Below, piece after piece: positions 1 to 12,363 of a stretch of 64,000 bases of DNA. The notes under the pieces were generated by a model. It was given only the letters and a program-made list of their open reading frames with translations. It was not told the origin of the DNA and ran no database searches. The translations under genes were made by a program, and so were the position numbers. Every line of letters starts with the position of its first letter. The stretch's first letter is position 1. Source of the DNA: Blastochloris sulfoviridis (lineage in GTDB: Bacteria > Pseudomonadota > Alphaproteobacteria > Rhizobiales > Xanthobacteraceae); assembly GCF_008630065.1 (NCBI RefSeq), contig NZ_VWPL01000015.1:22449-86448 (forward strand). The letters are read 5' to 3'.

Positions 1-78
1 GTCGTCACCCGCAATATCGCCGACTTCGACCAGCTGGGCGTACGGACACTGAACCCATTCGAGGCCCGGACGCCGTGA
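1..78 (+). CDS. PIN-domain (VapC-type) toxin, C-terminal end
   Basis: Only the last 25 codons lie in the window, reading in frame 1 to a TGA at 76-78. The residues VTRNIADFDQLGV and then LNPFE match the usual C-terminus of PIN-domain ribonucleases of the VapC/FitB type, where the TRN..DF segment carries part of the acidic metal-binding site. These enzymes act as toxins of type II toxin-antitoxin pairs by cleaving RNA. The antitoxin, if present, would lie upstream outside the window. The assignment rests on a short tail only, so the exact subfamily is open. Confidence 0.6.
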   Translation, partial: VVTRNIADFDQLGVRTLNPFEARTP

Positions 79-482
79 GGCGCCAGCCGTCCTGCGCCAG
101 CCGTCCTGCGCCGAAACAGAAACGGATCAACTCAACCGCTGCCCTGGCCGGGGCCGCCTCTGCGTGCCGGCCATCCCAACATCCTGGCCATCAGCGCCTG
201 CGCTGCCCCAAGCCTGCGCTGCCCCAAGCCTGCGCTGCCCCAAGCCTGCGCTGCCCCAAGCCTGCGCTGCCCCAAGCCTGCGCTGCCCCAAGCCTGCGCT
301 GCCCCAAGCCTGCGCTGCCCCAAGCCTGCGCGCCTGCGAGGCAGCGCGGGGTGGCAGTTCGCCCTACTGCGCTACCCCAAACATGCGCTGCCACAAGCCT
401 GCGCCCCCCCATCGAGATCGCCAGGATGAGCCCGGCGACGACGCCGGGGATTGCAGGCCCGGCATGGCGCCACGTGCCGGCC
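79..482. other. Intergenic region between toxin-gene tail and dnaE 3' end
   Basis: About 400 bases without a gene I can support. It holds the 16-bp tandem array at 199-330 and degenerate copies of the same unit to about 405. The rest is GC-rich spacer running up to the dnaE stop codon at 483-485. Confidence 0.6.
199..330. repeat. 16-bp tandem repeat, about 8 copies
   Basis: The unit CTGCGCTGCCCCAAGC is repeated head to tail with an exact 16-bp period; the CGCT core starts at 201, 217, 233, 249, 265, 281, 297 and 313 with no mismatch between copies. Two degenerate copies follow at about 364-405. The period is not a multiple of three and open frames run through it on both strands, so it does not look like coding repeats. 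It lies just downstream of the dnaE stop codon. Confidence 0.95.
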
Positions 483-3992
<3,510 letters not shown>

Positions 3993-4255
3993 CCCGTCCC
4001 TCCCTGCGGCCGATGAGTCCACAGTGCGCACTCCCGCCCCCCGCTGTCGAGCCGACCCGGCCGACCGTCCACAGCCTGCCGACGCCGGCTTCCGCAGATG
4101 GCGACCCGCCCCGCGATTGCCGCCCGCGATGTGGGGCCGCGCCCGATGAACGACCTTCGCCGGGCGAGGTGCAGCCGCGCGCGGGATCCCGCGGGATCCT
4201 GTGCAGGTTCCTCAGCGGCCGAACCGCGGCCCGCCGGCTCCCGAAGGGGCCTTCC

Positions 4256-4360
4256 TCAGAAACTGCCGGCGCCGAGCAGCTGCGCCCACACCACAACGGT
4301 GGCGGCGAACAGGCCGAGCGAGGCAAGGGCGGCGGCTTCTGTGACGAACGCGCGGATCAT
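4256..4360 (-). CDS. 34-residue single-helix membrane protein under LexA-type boxes
   Basis: A short gene starting at the ATG of 4358-4360 and ending with TGA at 4256-4258. A strong ribosome-binding site (GGAGG) lies five bases before the ATG. The peptide has a short polar head (MIRAFVTEAA), one hydrophobic helix of about 20 residues ending in VVVWAQLLG, and a short tail. Codon third positions are mostly G or C, as in neighbouring genes. Two GTTC-N7-GTTC-type boxes lie 20-58 bases upstream, so SOS control is likely. SidA of Caulobacter is a comparable tiny SOS-induced inner-membrane protein that blocks division; the similarity here is size, topology and control, not proven homology. The function is unknown. 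Confidence 0.7.
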   Translation of the reverse strand: MIRAFVTEAAALASLGLFAATVVVWAQLLGAGSF

Positions 4361-4380
4361 GGCGACCTCCGTGGTGACCG

Positions 4381-4395
4381 GAACAAACCCGGAAC
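4381..4395 (-). promoter_or_regulatory. LexA box (SOS operator) 1
   Basis: GAAC at 4381-4384, seven bases, then GAAC at 4392-4395. On the minus strand this reads GTTC-N7-GTTC, the LexA operator described in alphaproteobacteria such as Caulobacter, Rhodobacter and Sinorhizobium. It lies 21 bases before the start codon of the 34-residue gene, at the expected transcription start. Confidence 0.75.
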
Positions 4396-4398
4396 TCA

Positions 4399-4427
4399 AC
4401 CATGTTCGATTTTTGTTCTCGCGTCAA
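4399..4427 (-). promoter_or_regulatory. Predicted promoter of the 34-residue gene
   Basis: Read on the minus strand there is TTGACG (4427-4422), a 17-base spacer, and CATGGT (4404-4399). The -35 match is good and the -10 is weak. LexA box 2 fills the spacer and box 1 covers the expected start point. Confidence 0.4.
4404..4418 (-). promoter_or_regulatory. LexA box (SOS operator) 2
   Basis: A perfect GTTC-N7-GTTC (GTTC at 4404-4407 and 4415-4418), eight bases from box 1. On the minus strand it falls in the spacer of the predicted promoter of the 34-residue gene, a position suited to repression. It could also act on rightward transcription. Confidence 0.75.
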
Positions 4428-4655
4428 CACGCGATGCGCGCAGTCGTGCTCCAGCTTGAATTTTGGGGCGCGGCGATGCCGAGTTGTGAGGGGCAACCGA
4501 GGCCAGCTTGAGGCTGAAAAAGGGTTGCGCGTAGTGCGAGCGAGTGACCGGCTACTCGCGCGAATCGAAAACGCCAGCAGACTGGCCGGGAGACACTGCA
4601 GCGCGACAATCGCGAATGCACCAGCACGTCGAATTATTCAACGGAGACGAATCGG

Positions 4656-4677
4656 CGTAAGCTTACGACGCTATACT
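4656..4677 (+). promoter_or_regulatory. Palindrome and -10-like element upstream of the dcd-like islet
   Basis: A perfect 12-bp palindrome CGTAAGCTTACG (4656-4667) is followed by TATACT (4672-4677), a good -10 hexamer. No clear -35 is visible. The predicted transcription start falls at the LexA box at 4686-4700. Confidence 0.4.
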
Positions 4678-4685
4678 AACGTGCA

Positions 4686-4700
4686 GTTCCGTTTTTGTTC
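4686..4700 (+). promoter_or_regulatory. LexA box (SOS operator) 3
   Basis: Perfect GTTC-N7-GTTC: GTTC at 4686-4689 and 4697-4700 with a T-rich seven-base spacer. It begins nine bases after the TATACT -10 hexamer, covering the expected start of transcription of the 88-residue and dCTP-deaminase-like genes. This suggests that the pair is induced by DNA damage. Confidence 0.75.
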
Positions 4701-4822
4701 CGAATATGATAATGAGTTATCAACTCAAAAAAGTTGAGGATACTCAATATGTGGCGGTTGTGCCGCGGGAACAACGGTATGGTCGCGAGCGTCTAGATTC
4801 CACGCTTGCCGGAGGCACAACC

Positions 4823-5089
4823 ATGATGCGCGTCAAAGTGGAGCGGGTGAGCAGGGGGCTGCATCCGAGCGAGGTCGTAGTGGCCGTTACAACGAAGAGC
4901 GGCAAGGAGGAGCTTGCCGTCGATGGACGGTCTTTGCAGGACTCAACTCTTGGGATAGGTTGGCCGGTAGGCCAAGAGGATGGCTACTACTTGGTAGAGC
5001 TACCCAACGAAACTTTTCGAGGATTTTGGCGCGTTTGGGTGCCAAAAACTGACGTGATTTGCAACGACGCCGCAAGGATCCCTGCGTGA
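4823..5089 (+). CDS. Hypothetical protein paired with dCTP deaminase-like gene
   Basis: I do not recognise this 88-residue protein. The start is the ATG at 4823, which has GGAGG seven bases upstream; the same frame is open from an ATG at 4706, giving 127 residues, but that start has no ribosome-binding site. The product has no membrane helix or signal peptide and looks like a small beta-rich domain with alternating hydrophobic residues (SEVVVAVTTKSG, YYLVELPNETFRGFWRVWV). Its stop codon overlaps the next gene's start by three bases (GTGA), which implies translational coupling. Base composition is lower in GC than in the flanking operons, suggesting acquisition. Confidence 0.6.
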   Translation: MMRVKVERVSRGLHPSEVVVAVTTKSGKEELAVDGRSLQDSTLGIGWPVGQEDGYYLVELPNETFRGFWRVWVPKTDVICNDAARIPA

Positions 5090-5643
5090 TTCTCACCGAT
5101 CGCGAGATCAAAAACTCATTGGTGAGCGGGCTTATCGAAATTATCCCGCTCCCTGCGGCAGATGCGTATTCTTCGACTTCGGTCGATCTGAAGTTGGGGC
5201 CGATAATCCGTGTCTTTAAACAGCACACGGTGGGCCTTACGGCTGCGATTGACCCAACCGTTCCCGGTTATAGCGTCGTCAAGCTGATCGAGAACGAAAC
5301 CGAGGCGATAGACATATCGACGTCCGGATACGTTCTCCCTGGCAAGACGCTCATTCTCGGTTGGACGCGAGAAGCGATCGCGCTGCATGAACGTGGCCGT
5401 GTCGCGGCCCGGGTTGAAGGCAAGAGTTCGCTGGCGCGCATCGGGCTGGCCGTGCATGTCACCGCGCCGACCATTCATGCCGGATTCAAGGCGCCATCGA
5501 TCCAGCTCGAAATCGTGAACCACGGGCCGCTGCCGATCAGGCTCAGCCAAGGGATGCCGATCTGCCAGCTCATTTTTGAGCAGACACTCGGCATGCCGGA
5601 CAAGGCCTATCAGGGACAGTTCCTCGGCCAGACGCCGACGTAG
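5086..5643 (+). CDS. dCTP deaminase / dUTPase-superfamily protein
   Basis: A 185-residue member of the dCTP deaminase/dUTPase fold, which converts dCTP to dUTP, or dUTP to dUMP, as a trimer. The N-terminus ILTDREI is typical of Dcd. GKSSLARIGL at 112-121 matches the nucleotide-binding GRSSxARxGL motif, and Glu142 in IQLEIVNHG fits the Dcd catalytic glutamate. The usual PGFxGxITLE segment is altered to AGFKAPSIQLE. The start is GTG at 5086, overlapping the upstream stop; an in-frame ATG at 5059 lies inside the upstream gene. Whether it makes dUTP for repair, alters pools as defence, or is a housekeeping copy cannot be told. An SOS box lies upstream of the pair. Confidence 0.8.
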   Translation: MILTDREIKNSLVSGLIEIIPLPAADAYSSTSVDLKLGPIIRVFKQHTVGLTAAIDPTVPGYSVVKLIENETEAIDISTSGYVLPGKTLILGWTREAIALHERGRVAARVEGKSSLARIGLAVHVTAPTIHAGFKAPSIQLEIVNHGPLPIRLSQGMPICQLIFEQTLGMPDKAYQGQFLGQTPT

Positions 5644-6018
5644 CAGGTCCACGCCCGCCGCAGGTCATGGGTCCCCTTCCCTCGCGCGGCCAGGGCCGCG
5701 CTCGCCGGGGACGACGGGTGGCTGCTGAAAGCTGCGGTGGTCCAAGGACGCGCGGAGCCCCCTCACCCGCCCTCTCCCTCCACCGCCATCAACTATCGCA
5801 TCCAGGGGACTGGTGTCCTCACCCGCCCTCGCTGCGCTCGGGCACCCTCTCCCGCAAGAGCCTGCGCCCGGGCGCGCGCAAGCGCGGCCCGGGTGGGAGA
5901 GGCAAGAAGGTGCGTCGCTCACTTCGAGAGTTGCCTCCCCCGGCGCCCGCTCACCCCAAGCGCGCTCTCACCCCAAGCGCGCTCTCACCCCGAGGGCTCC
6001 CTCACACCAAGCGCGCCC
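5644..6018. repeat. Intergenic repeats between dcd-like gene and lolD
   Basis: No gene is supported here. About 5810-5905 is a copy of a repeat rich in CCTCACCCG and CCCTCTCCC blocks that also appears at 39906-40075. About 5950-6025 holds four to five imperfect direct copies of a unit like CACCCCAAGCGCGCTCT, about 19 bases each, running into the lolD stop codon. Confidence 0.6.
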
Positions 6019-6711
<693 letters not shown>

Positions 6712-6712
6712 C

Positions 6713-8020
6713 TCACTCGTAGCGCAGGGCTTCGACCGGATCGAGCCGGGCGGCCCGCCAGGACGGATAGAGCGTCGCCAGCACCGACAGCGTCAGCGAC
6801 ATCACCACCACCGCCGTGGTCTCGCGCACGTCGAGCTCGGCCGGCAGCTTGGACAGGAAATAGAGCTCCGGCGCAAACAGCTGGGTGTTGGTGAGCCAGG
6901 AGACGAAGCGCCGGATCTCCTCGACATTGAGGCTGACCGCCAGTCCCACCATCAGCCCGGTGAGCGTGCCGATGATGCCGATGGTCGAGCCGGTGATGAG
7001 GAAGATGCGCATCACCGCGCCCTGCGTCGCCCCCATGGTGCGCAGGATGGCGATGTCGTGGCTCTTGTCCTTCACCAGCATGATGAGGCCGGAGATGATG
7101 TTGAGCGCCGCCACCAGCACGATGAGGGTGAGGATCAGGAACATCACGTTGCGCTCGACCTGCAGCGCCCCGAAGAAGGTGGCGTTGCGCTGGCGCCAGT
7201 CGACCATGAAGATCGGCCGCTCGGCCGCCGCGTCCAGTGCCTTGCGGAACTGCGGCATGGCGTCTGGATTGTCGGTGTAGACCTCGATGAAGTTCACATC
7301 GCCCTTGCGGTTGAAATAGGCCTGCGCCTCGGGCAAGGGCATGAAGATGAAGATCTGGTCGTACTCCGACATGCCGACTTCGAAGATCGCCGCCACCTTG
7401 TAGGATTTCAGCCGCGGCATGGTGCCCATCGGCGTCACCGCGCCGCGCGGCGACACCAGCGTCACGAGGTCTCCGGGCCCGACCGCGAGCTGGTCGGCCA
7501 GCCGCTTGCCGAGCGCGATGCCCTCGCCCTTGTCGAAGGCGCTGAGGCTGCCGGCCCTGATGTTGCCGCTGACCGAGGGAAGGCGCGCGAGGTCGCTTTC
7601 GCGGATGCCGCGCACCAGCGCGCCGGCCGCGGCATAGGGGCTGGAGGCCAGCGCCTGCCCCTCGACCAGGGGCACGGCCATCTTGACGCCCGGCACCTTC
7701 GACAGCTTCTGGGCCAGCTCGGCGAAGTCGGTCATCGGCTTGTCGACCGCCTGCACCAGCACGTGGCCGTTGATGCCGAGGATCTTGCCGAGCAGCTCCT
7801 TGCGGAAGCCGTTCATCACCGCCATCACGATGATCAGCGTGGCGACGCCGAGCATGATGCCGGTGAAGGAGAAGCCGGCGATGACCGAGATGAAGCCTTC
7901 CTTGCGGCGCGCCCGCAGATAGCGGCCCGCCATCATCCATTCGAACGGCGAGAACGCCCGGGTTCCGCTCGAAACCTTGCCGGATGACGCCTTCTTCTTC
8001 GCGGCCACGGCCTGTTCCAT
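6713..8020 (-). CDS. lolE: Lipoprotein-releasing ABC transporter permease LolC/E
   Basis: The inner-membrane permease partner of LolD. The 435-residue product has a cytoplasmic head, a first membrane helix in the [17 protein letters not shown] region, a large periplasmic domain, and three C-terminal helices of the FtsX type, including the coupling segment [13 protein letters not shown]. The start is the ATG at 8018-8020, preceded by AAGAGGGGA; an upstream in-frame alternative lies in repeat DNA. Hyphomicrobiales carry a single LolC/E-type permease that presumably acts as a homodimer, so the C versus E label is arbitrary. Confidence 0.93.
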   Translation of the reverse strand: MEQAVAAKKKASSGKVSSGTRAFSPFEWMMAGRYLRARRKEGFISVIAGFSFTGIMLGVATLIIVMAVMNGFRKELLGKILGINGHVLVQAVDKPMTDFAELAQKLSKVPGVKMAVPLVEGQALASSPYAAAGALVRGIRESDLARLPSVSGNIRAGSLSAFDKGEGIALGKRLADQLAVGPGDLVTLVSPRGAVTPMGTMPRLKSYKVAAIFEVGMSEYDQIFIFMPLPEAQAYFNRKGDVNFIEVYTDNPDAMPQFRKALDAAAERPIFMVDWRQRNATFFGALQVERNVMFLILTLIVLVAALNIISGLIMLVKDKSHDIAILRTMGATQGAVMRIFLITGSTIGIIGTLTGLMVGLAVSLNVEEIRRFVSWLTNTQLFAPELYFLSKLPAELDVRETTAVVVMSLTLSVLATLYPSWRAARLDPVEALRYE

Positions 8021-8041
8021 TCCCCTCTTGCCTGCTTCCTC

Positions 8042-8142
8042 TAGAGCGTCCGGTCTGACCACGTCAGATCGGGCGCTCTAGGCTTTCGAGAACTCGCATT
8101 TTCGTGTGCAAAGCCGGTTCCCCCCTTTGCGGAAAATGCGCC
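8042..8142. repeat. Palindromic intergenic repeats (families C and B)
   Basis: Two adjacent imperfect palindromes. 8042-8080 begins TAGAGCGTCCGG and ends GGGCGCTCTA. 8095-8142 pairs CGCATTTTCGTGTGCAAAG with CTTTGCGGAAAATGCG around a CCGGTT core. Related copies occur at 12200-12363, 30105-30150, 39561-39608, 39748-39788, 48055-48152 and 53606-53653. Confidence 0.8.
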
Positions 8143-8151
8143 AGTCCGCCC

Positions 8152-9474
8152 TCAGCCGGCGAAGCGCGCCAGCGCGTCGGACGGGCTCACCAGCTCGCGC
8201 GCGCCATCGGCGCGGCGCTTCAGCTCCACCTTGCCCTCGGCCAGTCCCTTGGGCCCCACCAGGATCTGGTGGGGGATGCCGATCAGGTCGGCCTTGGCGA
8301 ACTTGGCGCCCGGCCGCTCGTCGGTGTCGTCATAGAGCACGTCCACCCCCTTGGCCTTCAGCGCCGTATAGAGCGCGCCGCAGGCGGCGTCGGTGGCGCT
8401 GTCGCCGGCCTTCAGATTCAGCACCGCCACCGTGAACGGCGCCACCGCCTCCGGCCAGATGATGCCGGCCTCGTCATGGCCGGCCTCGATCAGCGCGGCG
8501 ACGAGGCGCGACGGGCCGATGCCGTAGGAGCCCATGTGCACGGGGCGCTCGACGCCGTCCGGTCCGGCCACGGTCGCATTCATCGGCGCCGAATACTTGG
8601 TTCCGAAGTAGAAAATATGGCCGACCTCGATGCCGCGCGCCGAAACCCGCCGATCCTCCGGCACCGCGGCGAACGCCGCCGCGTCGTGCTTCTCGCTGGT
8701 GGCGGCATAGAGCGAGGTCCAGCGGTCGAAGATCCCCTGCAGCCCCGCGACGTCCTCGAAATCGGTTTCGGCCCCGGGTACGTCGAAGTCGAGGAAGTCC
8801 TTGTGGCAATAGACCTCGCTCTCGCCGGTCGAGGCCAGGATGATGAATTCGTGGGAGAGGTTGCCGCCGATCGGCCCGGTGTCGGCGACCATCGGGATCG
8901 CCTTCAGCCCCATCCGCGCGAAGGTGCGCAGGTAGGCCACGAACATCCGGTTGTAGGAATGGCGGGCGCCGGCCTGGTCGATGTCGAAGGAATAGGCGTC
9001 CTTCATCAGGAACTCGCGCGAGCGCATGGTGCCGAAGCGCGGCCGGATCTCGTCGCGGAACTTCCACTGCAGATGATAGAGATTGAGCGGCAGCGACTTG
9101 TAGGACTTCACATAGCTGCGGAAGATCGAGGTGATCATCTCCTCATTGGTCGGCCCGAACAGCATGTCGCGCTCGTGCCGGTCCTTGATGCGCAGCATCT
9201 CCTTGCCATAGTCGTCGTAGCGGCCGCTCTCGCGCCACAGATCCGCCGACTGGATGGTGGGCATCAGGAGTTCGATGGCGCCGGCGCGGTCCTGCTCCTC
9301 GCGCACGATGCGGCAGACCTTCTGCAGCACCCGGTGGCCGAGCGGCAGCCAGGCATAGATGCCGGCCGACTGCTGCTGCACCAGGCCGGCGCGCAGCATC
9401 AGCCGGTGCGAAACGATCTCCGCTTCCTTCGGGGTTTCGCGAAGGATCGGCACGAAATAGCGGGACAGACGCAT
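8152..9474 (-). CDS. proS: Prolyl-tRNA synthetase (short, type 2)
   Basis: Charges tRNA-Pro with proline. The 440-residue product is the short form typical of alphaproteobacteria, lacking the long editing insertion. The start is the ATG at 9472-9474, giving [13 protein letters not shown] with a GGAGC-like ribosome-binding site; the frame stays open further upstream. Class II features include the motif-2 region ([10 protein letters not shown]), motif-3 residues ([13 protein letters not shown]), and a C-terminal anticodon-binding domain with [16 protein letters not shown]. Confidence 0.95.
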   Translation of the reverse strand: MRLSRYFVPILRETPKEAEIVSHRLMLRAGLVQQQSAGIYAWLPLGHRVLQKVCRIVREEQDRAGAIELLMPTIQSADLWRESGRYDDYGKEMLRIKDRHERDMLFGPTNEEMITSIFRSYVKSYKSLPLNLYHLQWKFRDEIRPRFGTMRSREFLMKDAYSFDIDQAGARHSYNRMFVAYLRTFARMGLKAIPMVADTGPIGGNLSHEFIILASTGESEVYCHKDFLDFDVPGAETDFEDVAGLQGIFDRWTSLYAATSEKHDAAAFAAVPEDRRVSARGIEVGHIFYFGTKYSAPMNATVAGPDGVERPVHMGSYGIGPSRLVAALIEAGHDEAGIIWPEAVAPFTVAVLNLKAGDSATDAACGALYTALKAKGVDVLYDDTDERPGAKFAKADLIGIPHQILVGPKGLAEGKVELKRRADGARELVSPSDALARFAG

Positions 9475-10012
9475 GGGAGGAGCTCGCGAGTCGGTCGGCG
9501 GCGCGGTCGGAAGGCGCGACAGAACCCGGAACACCACGAAAAGACAAGCCCCCGCCCGCCATTCGGTGCCGGCGGCGGGCGTCACCCGGCCGGGCGACGC
9601 GGCGAACGCCCGCCTTCCGCAAGAGGAACTGCCCCGCGCAATTCGCAGGTGACACGCAATTTCGCGTTCTGTACTCTAGCCTTGCGAGAAGGGACCGCCT
9701 CCGGTTGAATCCGGGGTGATGTGGGTCCAGGTCTCGGGGGGAAATTCGAGGGCAAGGCGGTGGCGGCGGTCCTGCAGGGGCCTCAAGGCAATGCCTGAAC
9801 GCCGTCCAGAAATCCCGCCGCCAAAACACAAGGCCGTCAGGATAGGCGGCCACCTCAGGGCGCTGCGCGGGCGGGATTGGATCCCGCCCGTTGTCGTTTT
9901 CACGACAATTCCTTCCCGCCGCCGGCGCCCGCTCCCGCGCGGCCTGGATCGACACGGTCCGCAGATCAGGTCAGCTCCCGCCTTCCCTCTCGGTCCGCGT
10001 GCATCCTGAAGG
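9475..10012. other. Spacer between proS and the epimerase gene
   Basis: No convincing gene. In related genomes a small DUF1467 membrane protein often sits here; I see no such hydrophobic frame on either strand. A GTG-started minus-strand frame (9676-9903, 75 codons) has AAGGA six bases before it, but the peptide is Arg/Pro-rich and unrecognised. Confidence 0.5.
9868..9890. terminator. Perfect 10-bp hairpin, possible terminator
   Basis: CGGGCGGGAT (9868-9877), loop TGG, then ATCCCGCCCG (9881-9890): a perfect stem followed on the plus strand by TTGTCGTTTTC. The T-run is short, so termination is uncertain; it could instead be a repeat remnant. Confidence 0.35.
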
Positions 10013-10417
10013 TCACGCCTGCTCCAGCTCCACCAGCGTGCCGAGGAAATCCTTGGGATGCAGGAACAGCACCGGCTTGCCGTGGGCGCCGATCTTGGGA
10101 TCGCCATTGCCCAGCACCCGCGCGCCCTGCGCCTTCAGCTGGTCGCGGGCGGCGAGAATGTCGTCGACCTCGTAGCAGATGTGGTGGATGCCGCCGTCGG
10201 GGCTCTTCTCCAGGAACTTGGCGATCGGCGAGTTCTCGCCCAGCGGCTCCAGCAGCTCCACCTTGGTGTTGGGAAGCTTGATGAACACCACATTCACGCC
10301 GTGCTCGGGCTGCGGCAGCACGTCGGACACCTCGGCGCCGAGCGTATCGCGGTAGACGGCGGACGCGGCCTTGATGTCCTTGACCGCGATGGCGACGTGA
10401 TTCAACCGGCCGATCAT
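10013..10417 (-). CDS. mce: Methylmalonyl-CoA epimerase
   Basis: A vicinal-oxygen-chelate (glyoxalase-fold) enzyme of 134 residues that interconverts the R and S forms of methylmalonyl-CoA in propionyl-CoA use. Metal ligands are visible: His near residue 7 (LNHVAIAV), His near 78 (GIHHICYEV) and a glutamate near the C-terminus (GTLVELEQA). Length and N-terminus MIGRLNHVAIAVKD fit the family. It lies between rnj and proS, as in many Hyphomicrobiales. Confidence 0.93.
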   Translation of the reverse strand: MIGRLNHVAIAVKDIKAASAVYRDTLGAEVSDVLPQPEHGVNVVFIKLPNTKVELLEPLGENSPIAKFLEKSPDGGIHHICYEVDDILAARDQLKAQGARVLGNGDPKIGAHGKPVLFLHPKDFLGTLVELEQA

Positions 10418-10514
10418 GCATTCCTCCAGCGATGGTCAAAGACCGTCATACGAAGAATAGTCTGCGAAAATAAGTCACGAAGATCGTTGCCTGGAGATCG
10501 TCCTGCAAAGACTG

Positions 10515-12185
10515 TCATACCTGGACAACCATCACCCGGACAATCGGCTTCTTTCCCCAGGCCTCTGCGACCGTACCGCGCACGCCGCGCAGGATCGATT
10601 CCTCGACGGCGCGCGGATCGCGCCGGCGCGCCCGCGGCAGGGTGTCGAAGGTTTCGAGCACCGCGTCGTCGACGATCGAATCGAAGGTGCGGCCGTCGGC
10701 CGTGCGCTCGGGCAGGCCGAGCGACTCGATGCGGACGTCGCCGGCCAGTTCGCCCTTGTCGGTGAGCGCCAGCGCCACCGCGACGATGCCGACGAAGGAC
10801 AGCTTGCGGCGGTCGGCGATGGTGCGCGAGGCATCCTCGATCAGCACCTTGCCGTCCTTGTAGAGGCGCGCCGCCGGCACTTCGTCGACCACCTCGGCCG
10901 GCCCCGGCGCCAGCCGCACCACGTCGCCATTGCCGCACCGCACCACCTCGGGAACGCCGACTTCCTCGGCCAGCACGGCATGCTCGTGCATGTGCAGCGC
11001 CTCGCCATGCACCGGCAGCAGGATGCGCGGGCGCACCCAGCGCAGCAGGTCGGCCATCTCGCTGCGGCGCGGGTGGCCGGAGACGTGGATCATGTGGGTG
11101 CGGTCGGTGATCACCTCGACGCCCTGGCGGATCAGCGCATTGATGATGCGGCCGATGCCGACCTCGTTGCCGGGGATGGCCCGGGCCGAGAACACCACCG
11201 TGTCGCCGGGCGACAGCGCGATGTCGGGGTGCTCGTCGAGCGCGATGCGCGACAGCGCCGCGCGCGGCTCGCCCTGGCTGCCGGTGATCAGCGCCACCAC
11301 CTTGTCGCGCGGCAGGTAGCCGTAGGTATCGACCGAGCGGAATTCGCGCACGCCATCCAGATAGCCGAGCTCGCGCGCCACCATGGAGACGCGCTCCATG
11401 GCGCGGCCGACCAGCACCACCTCGCGGCCGGCCGCCTCGGCGGCCTTGGCCACCGACACCATGCGCGCCACGTTGGAGGCAAAGGTGGTGACCGCCACCC
11501 GCCCGCGCGCCTCGGCGATCACCTTGGCGAGGTTGGCGCCGGCATCGGCCTCGGAGGGCGAGCGCCCTTCCCGCACCGCATTGGTCGAATCGGCCACCAT
11601 CGCCAGCACGCCGGCATCGCCCAGCGCACGGAAGCGCGCCTCGTCGGTGATGGAGCCGACCACCGGCGTGGGGTCCATCTTCCAGTCGCCGGTGTGCAGC
11701 ACGGTGCCGAACGGCGTGCCGATCGCCAGCGCGTGGCTTTCGGGGATCGAGTGGGCGACGGGAATGAAATCGACCTCGAACGGCCCGAGCGAGACGTGGC
11801 CGCCGACCGGCACGACCTCGATCGGAATGTCCGGCGCGCCCGGCTCCTGCAGGCGGCGCACGGTGATGAGCTGCGCCGTGAACGGCGTGGTGTAGACCGG
11901 CGCCCGCAGGCGCGGCCACAGATCGGCCAGCGCGCCGATATGGTCCTCGTGGCCGTGGCTGATGACGATACCGAGGAGGTTCTTGCGCTCCTCCTCGATG
12001 AAGCGGACATCGGGCAGAATGATATCGATGCCCGGCAACTGGTCGTTGGCGAAGCCGACGCCGCAGTCCACCGCCAGCCACTGGCGCTTGCGCCCCTGGC
12101 CGATGCCATAGAGCGCGAAATTCATGCCGATCTCGCCGACACCGCCGAGCGGCACGAACACCAGTTCGGCTTCGCCCTTGGTCAT
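10515..12185 (-). CDS. rnj: Ribonuclease J
   Basis: A 556-residue metallo-beta-lactamase/beta-CASP nuclease that processes and degrades RNA with endo- and 5'-exonuclease activity. The metal site HGHEDHIG is near residue 77, and further catalytic histidines appear in VAHSIPES, the HTGDWKMD region and SGHP. The start is the ATG at 12183-12185, giving MTKGEAELVFVPLGGVGEIGMN; the open frame continues 30 codons upstream into repeat DNA. The C-terminal domain ends in IVRVMVVQV. Confidence 0.95.
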   Translation of the reverse strand: MTKGEAELVFVPLGGVGEIGMNFALYGIGQGRKRQWLAVDCGVGFANDQLPGIDIILPDVRFIEEERKNLLGIVISHGHEDHIGALADLWPRLRAPVYTTPFTAQLITVRRLQEPGAPDIPIEVVPVGGHVSLGPFEVDFIPVAHSIPESHALAIGTPFGTVLHTGDWKMDPTPVVGSITDEARFRALGDAGVLAMVADSTNAVREGRSPSEADAGANLAKVIAEARGRVAVTTFASNVARMVSVAKAAEAAGREVVLVGRAMERVSMVARELGYLDGVREFRSVDTYGYLPRDKVVALITGSQGEPRAALSRIALDEHPDIALSPGDTVVFSARAIPGNEVGIGRIINALIRQGVEVITDRTHMIHVSGHPRRSEMADLLRWVRPRILLPVHGEALHMHEHAVLAEEVGVPEVVRCGNGDVVRLAPGPAEVVDEVPAARLYKDGKVLIEDASRTIADRRKLSFVGIVAVALALTDKGELAGDVRIESLGLPERTADGRTFDSIVDDAVLETFDTLPRARRRDPRAVEESILRGVRGTVAEAWGKKPIVRVMVVQV

Positions 12186-12199
12186 CGCCGTTTCTCCCG

Positions 12200-12363
12200 C
12201 ATTCTCACGAAATCTGCGCATCCGCAAAAACCGGCTTTGCGCAGCAAAAACCCGGTCCGTTCGAGCATCCGCCAATCATACTGAAACGGCCGGATGCTCT
12301 AACTCCTTGAATTGTCGCATTCTCTTCCGCAAAACCGGTTCCCGCTTCTGCGGAGAATGCTCT
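12200..12363. repeat. Cluster of palindromic repeats (families B and C)
   Basis: Three imperfect palindromes lie upstream of rnj: one at about 12200-12255 (CGCATTCTCACG with a CCGGCTTTGCG core), one at 12263-12300 (GAGCATCCG to CGGATGCTCT), and one at 12317-12363 (GCATTCTCTTCCGC to GCGGAGAATGCTCT). They resemble those at 8042-8142 and elsewhere. Confidence 0.75.

Noticed and set aside
199..330. CRISPR array or coding repeat
   Set aside because: Units are contiguous with no spacers and the 16-bp period is not a multiple of three.
4402..4737. 111-codon frame in the SOS control region
   Set aside because: It overlaps LexA boxes and the promoter, has no ribosome-binding site and no recognisable sequence.
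9676..9903. 75-codon GTG-start frame upstream of proS
   Set aside because: A fair ribosome-binding site is present, but the product is Arg/Pro-rich, contains the perfect hairpin and matches nothing known to me.
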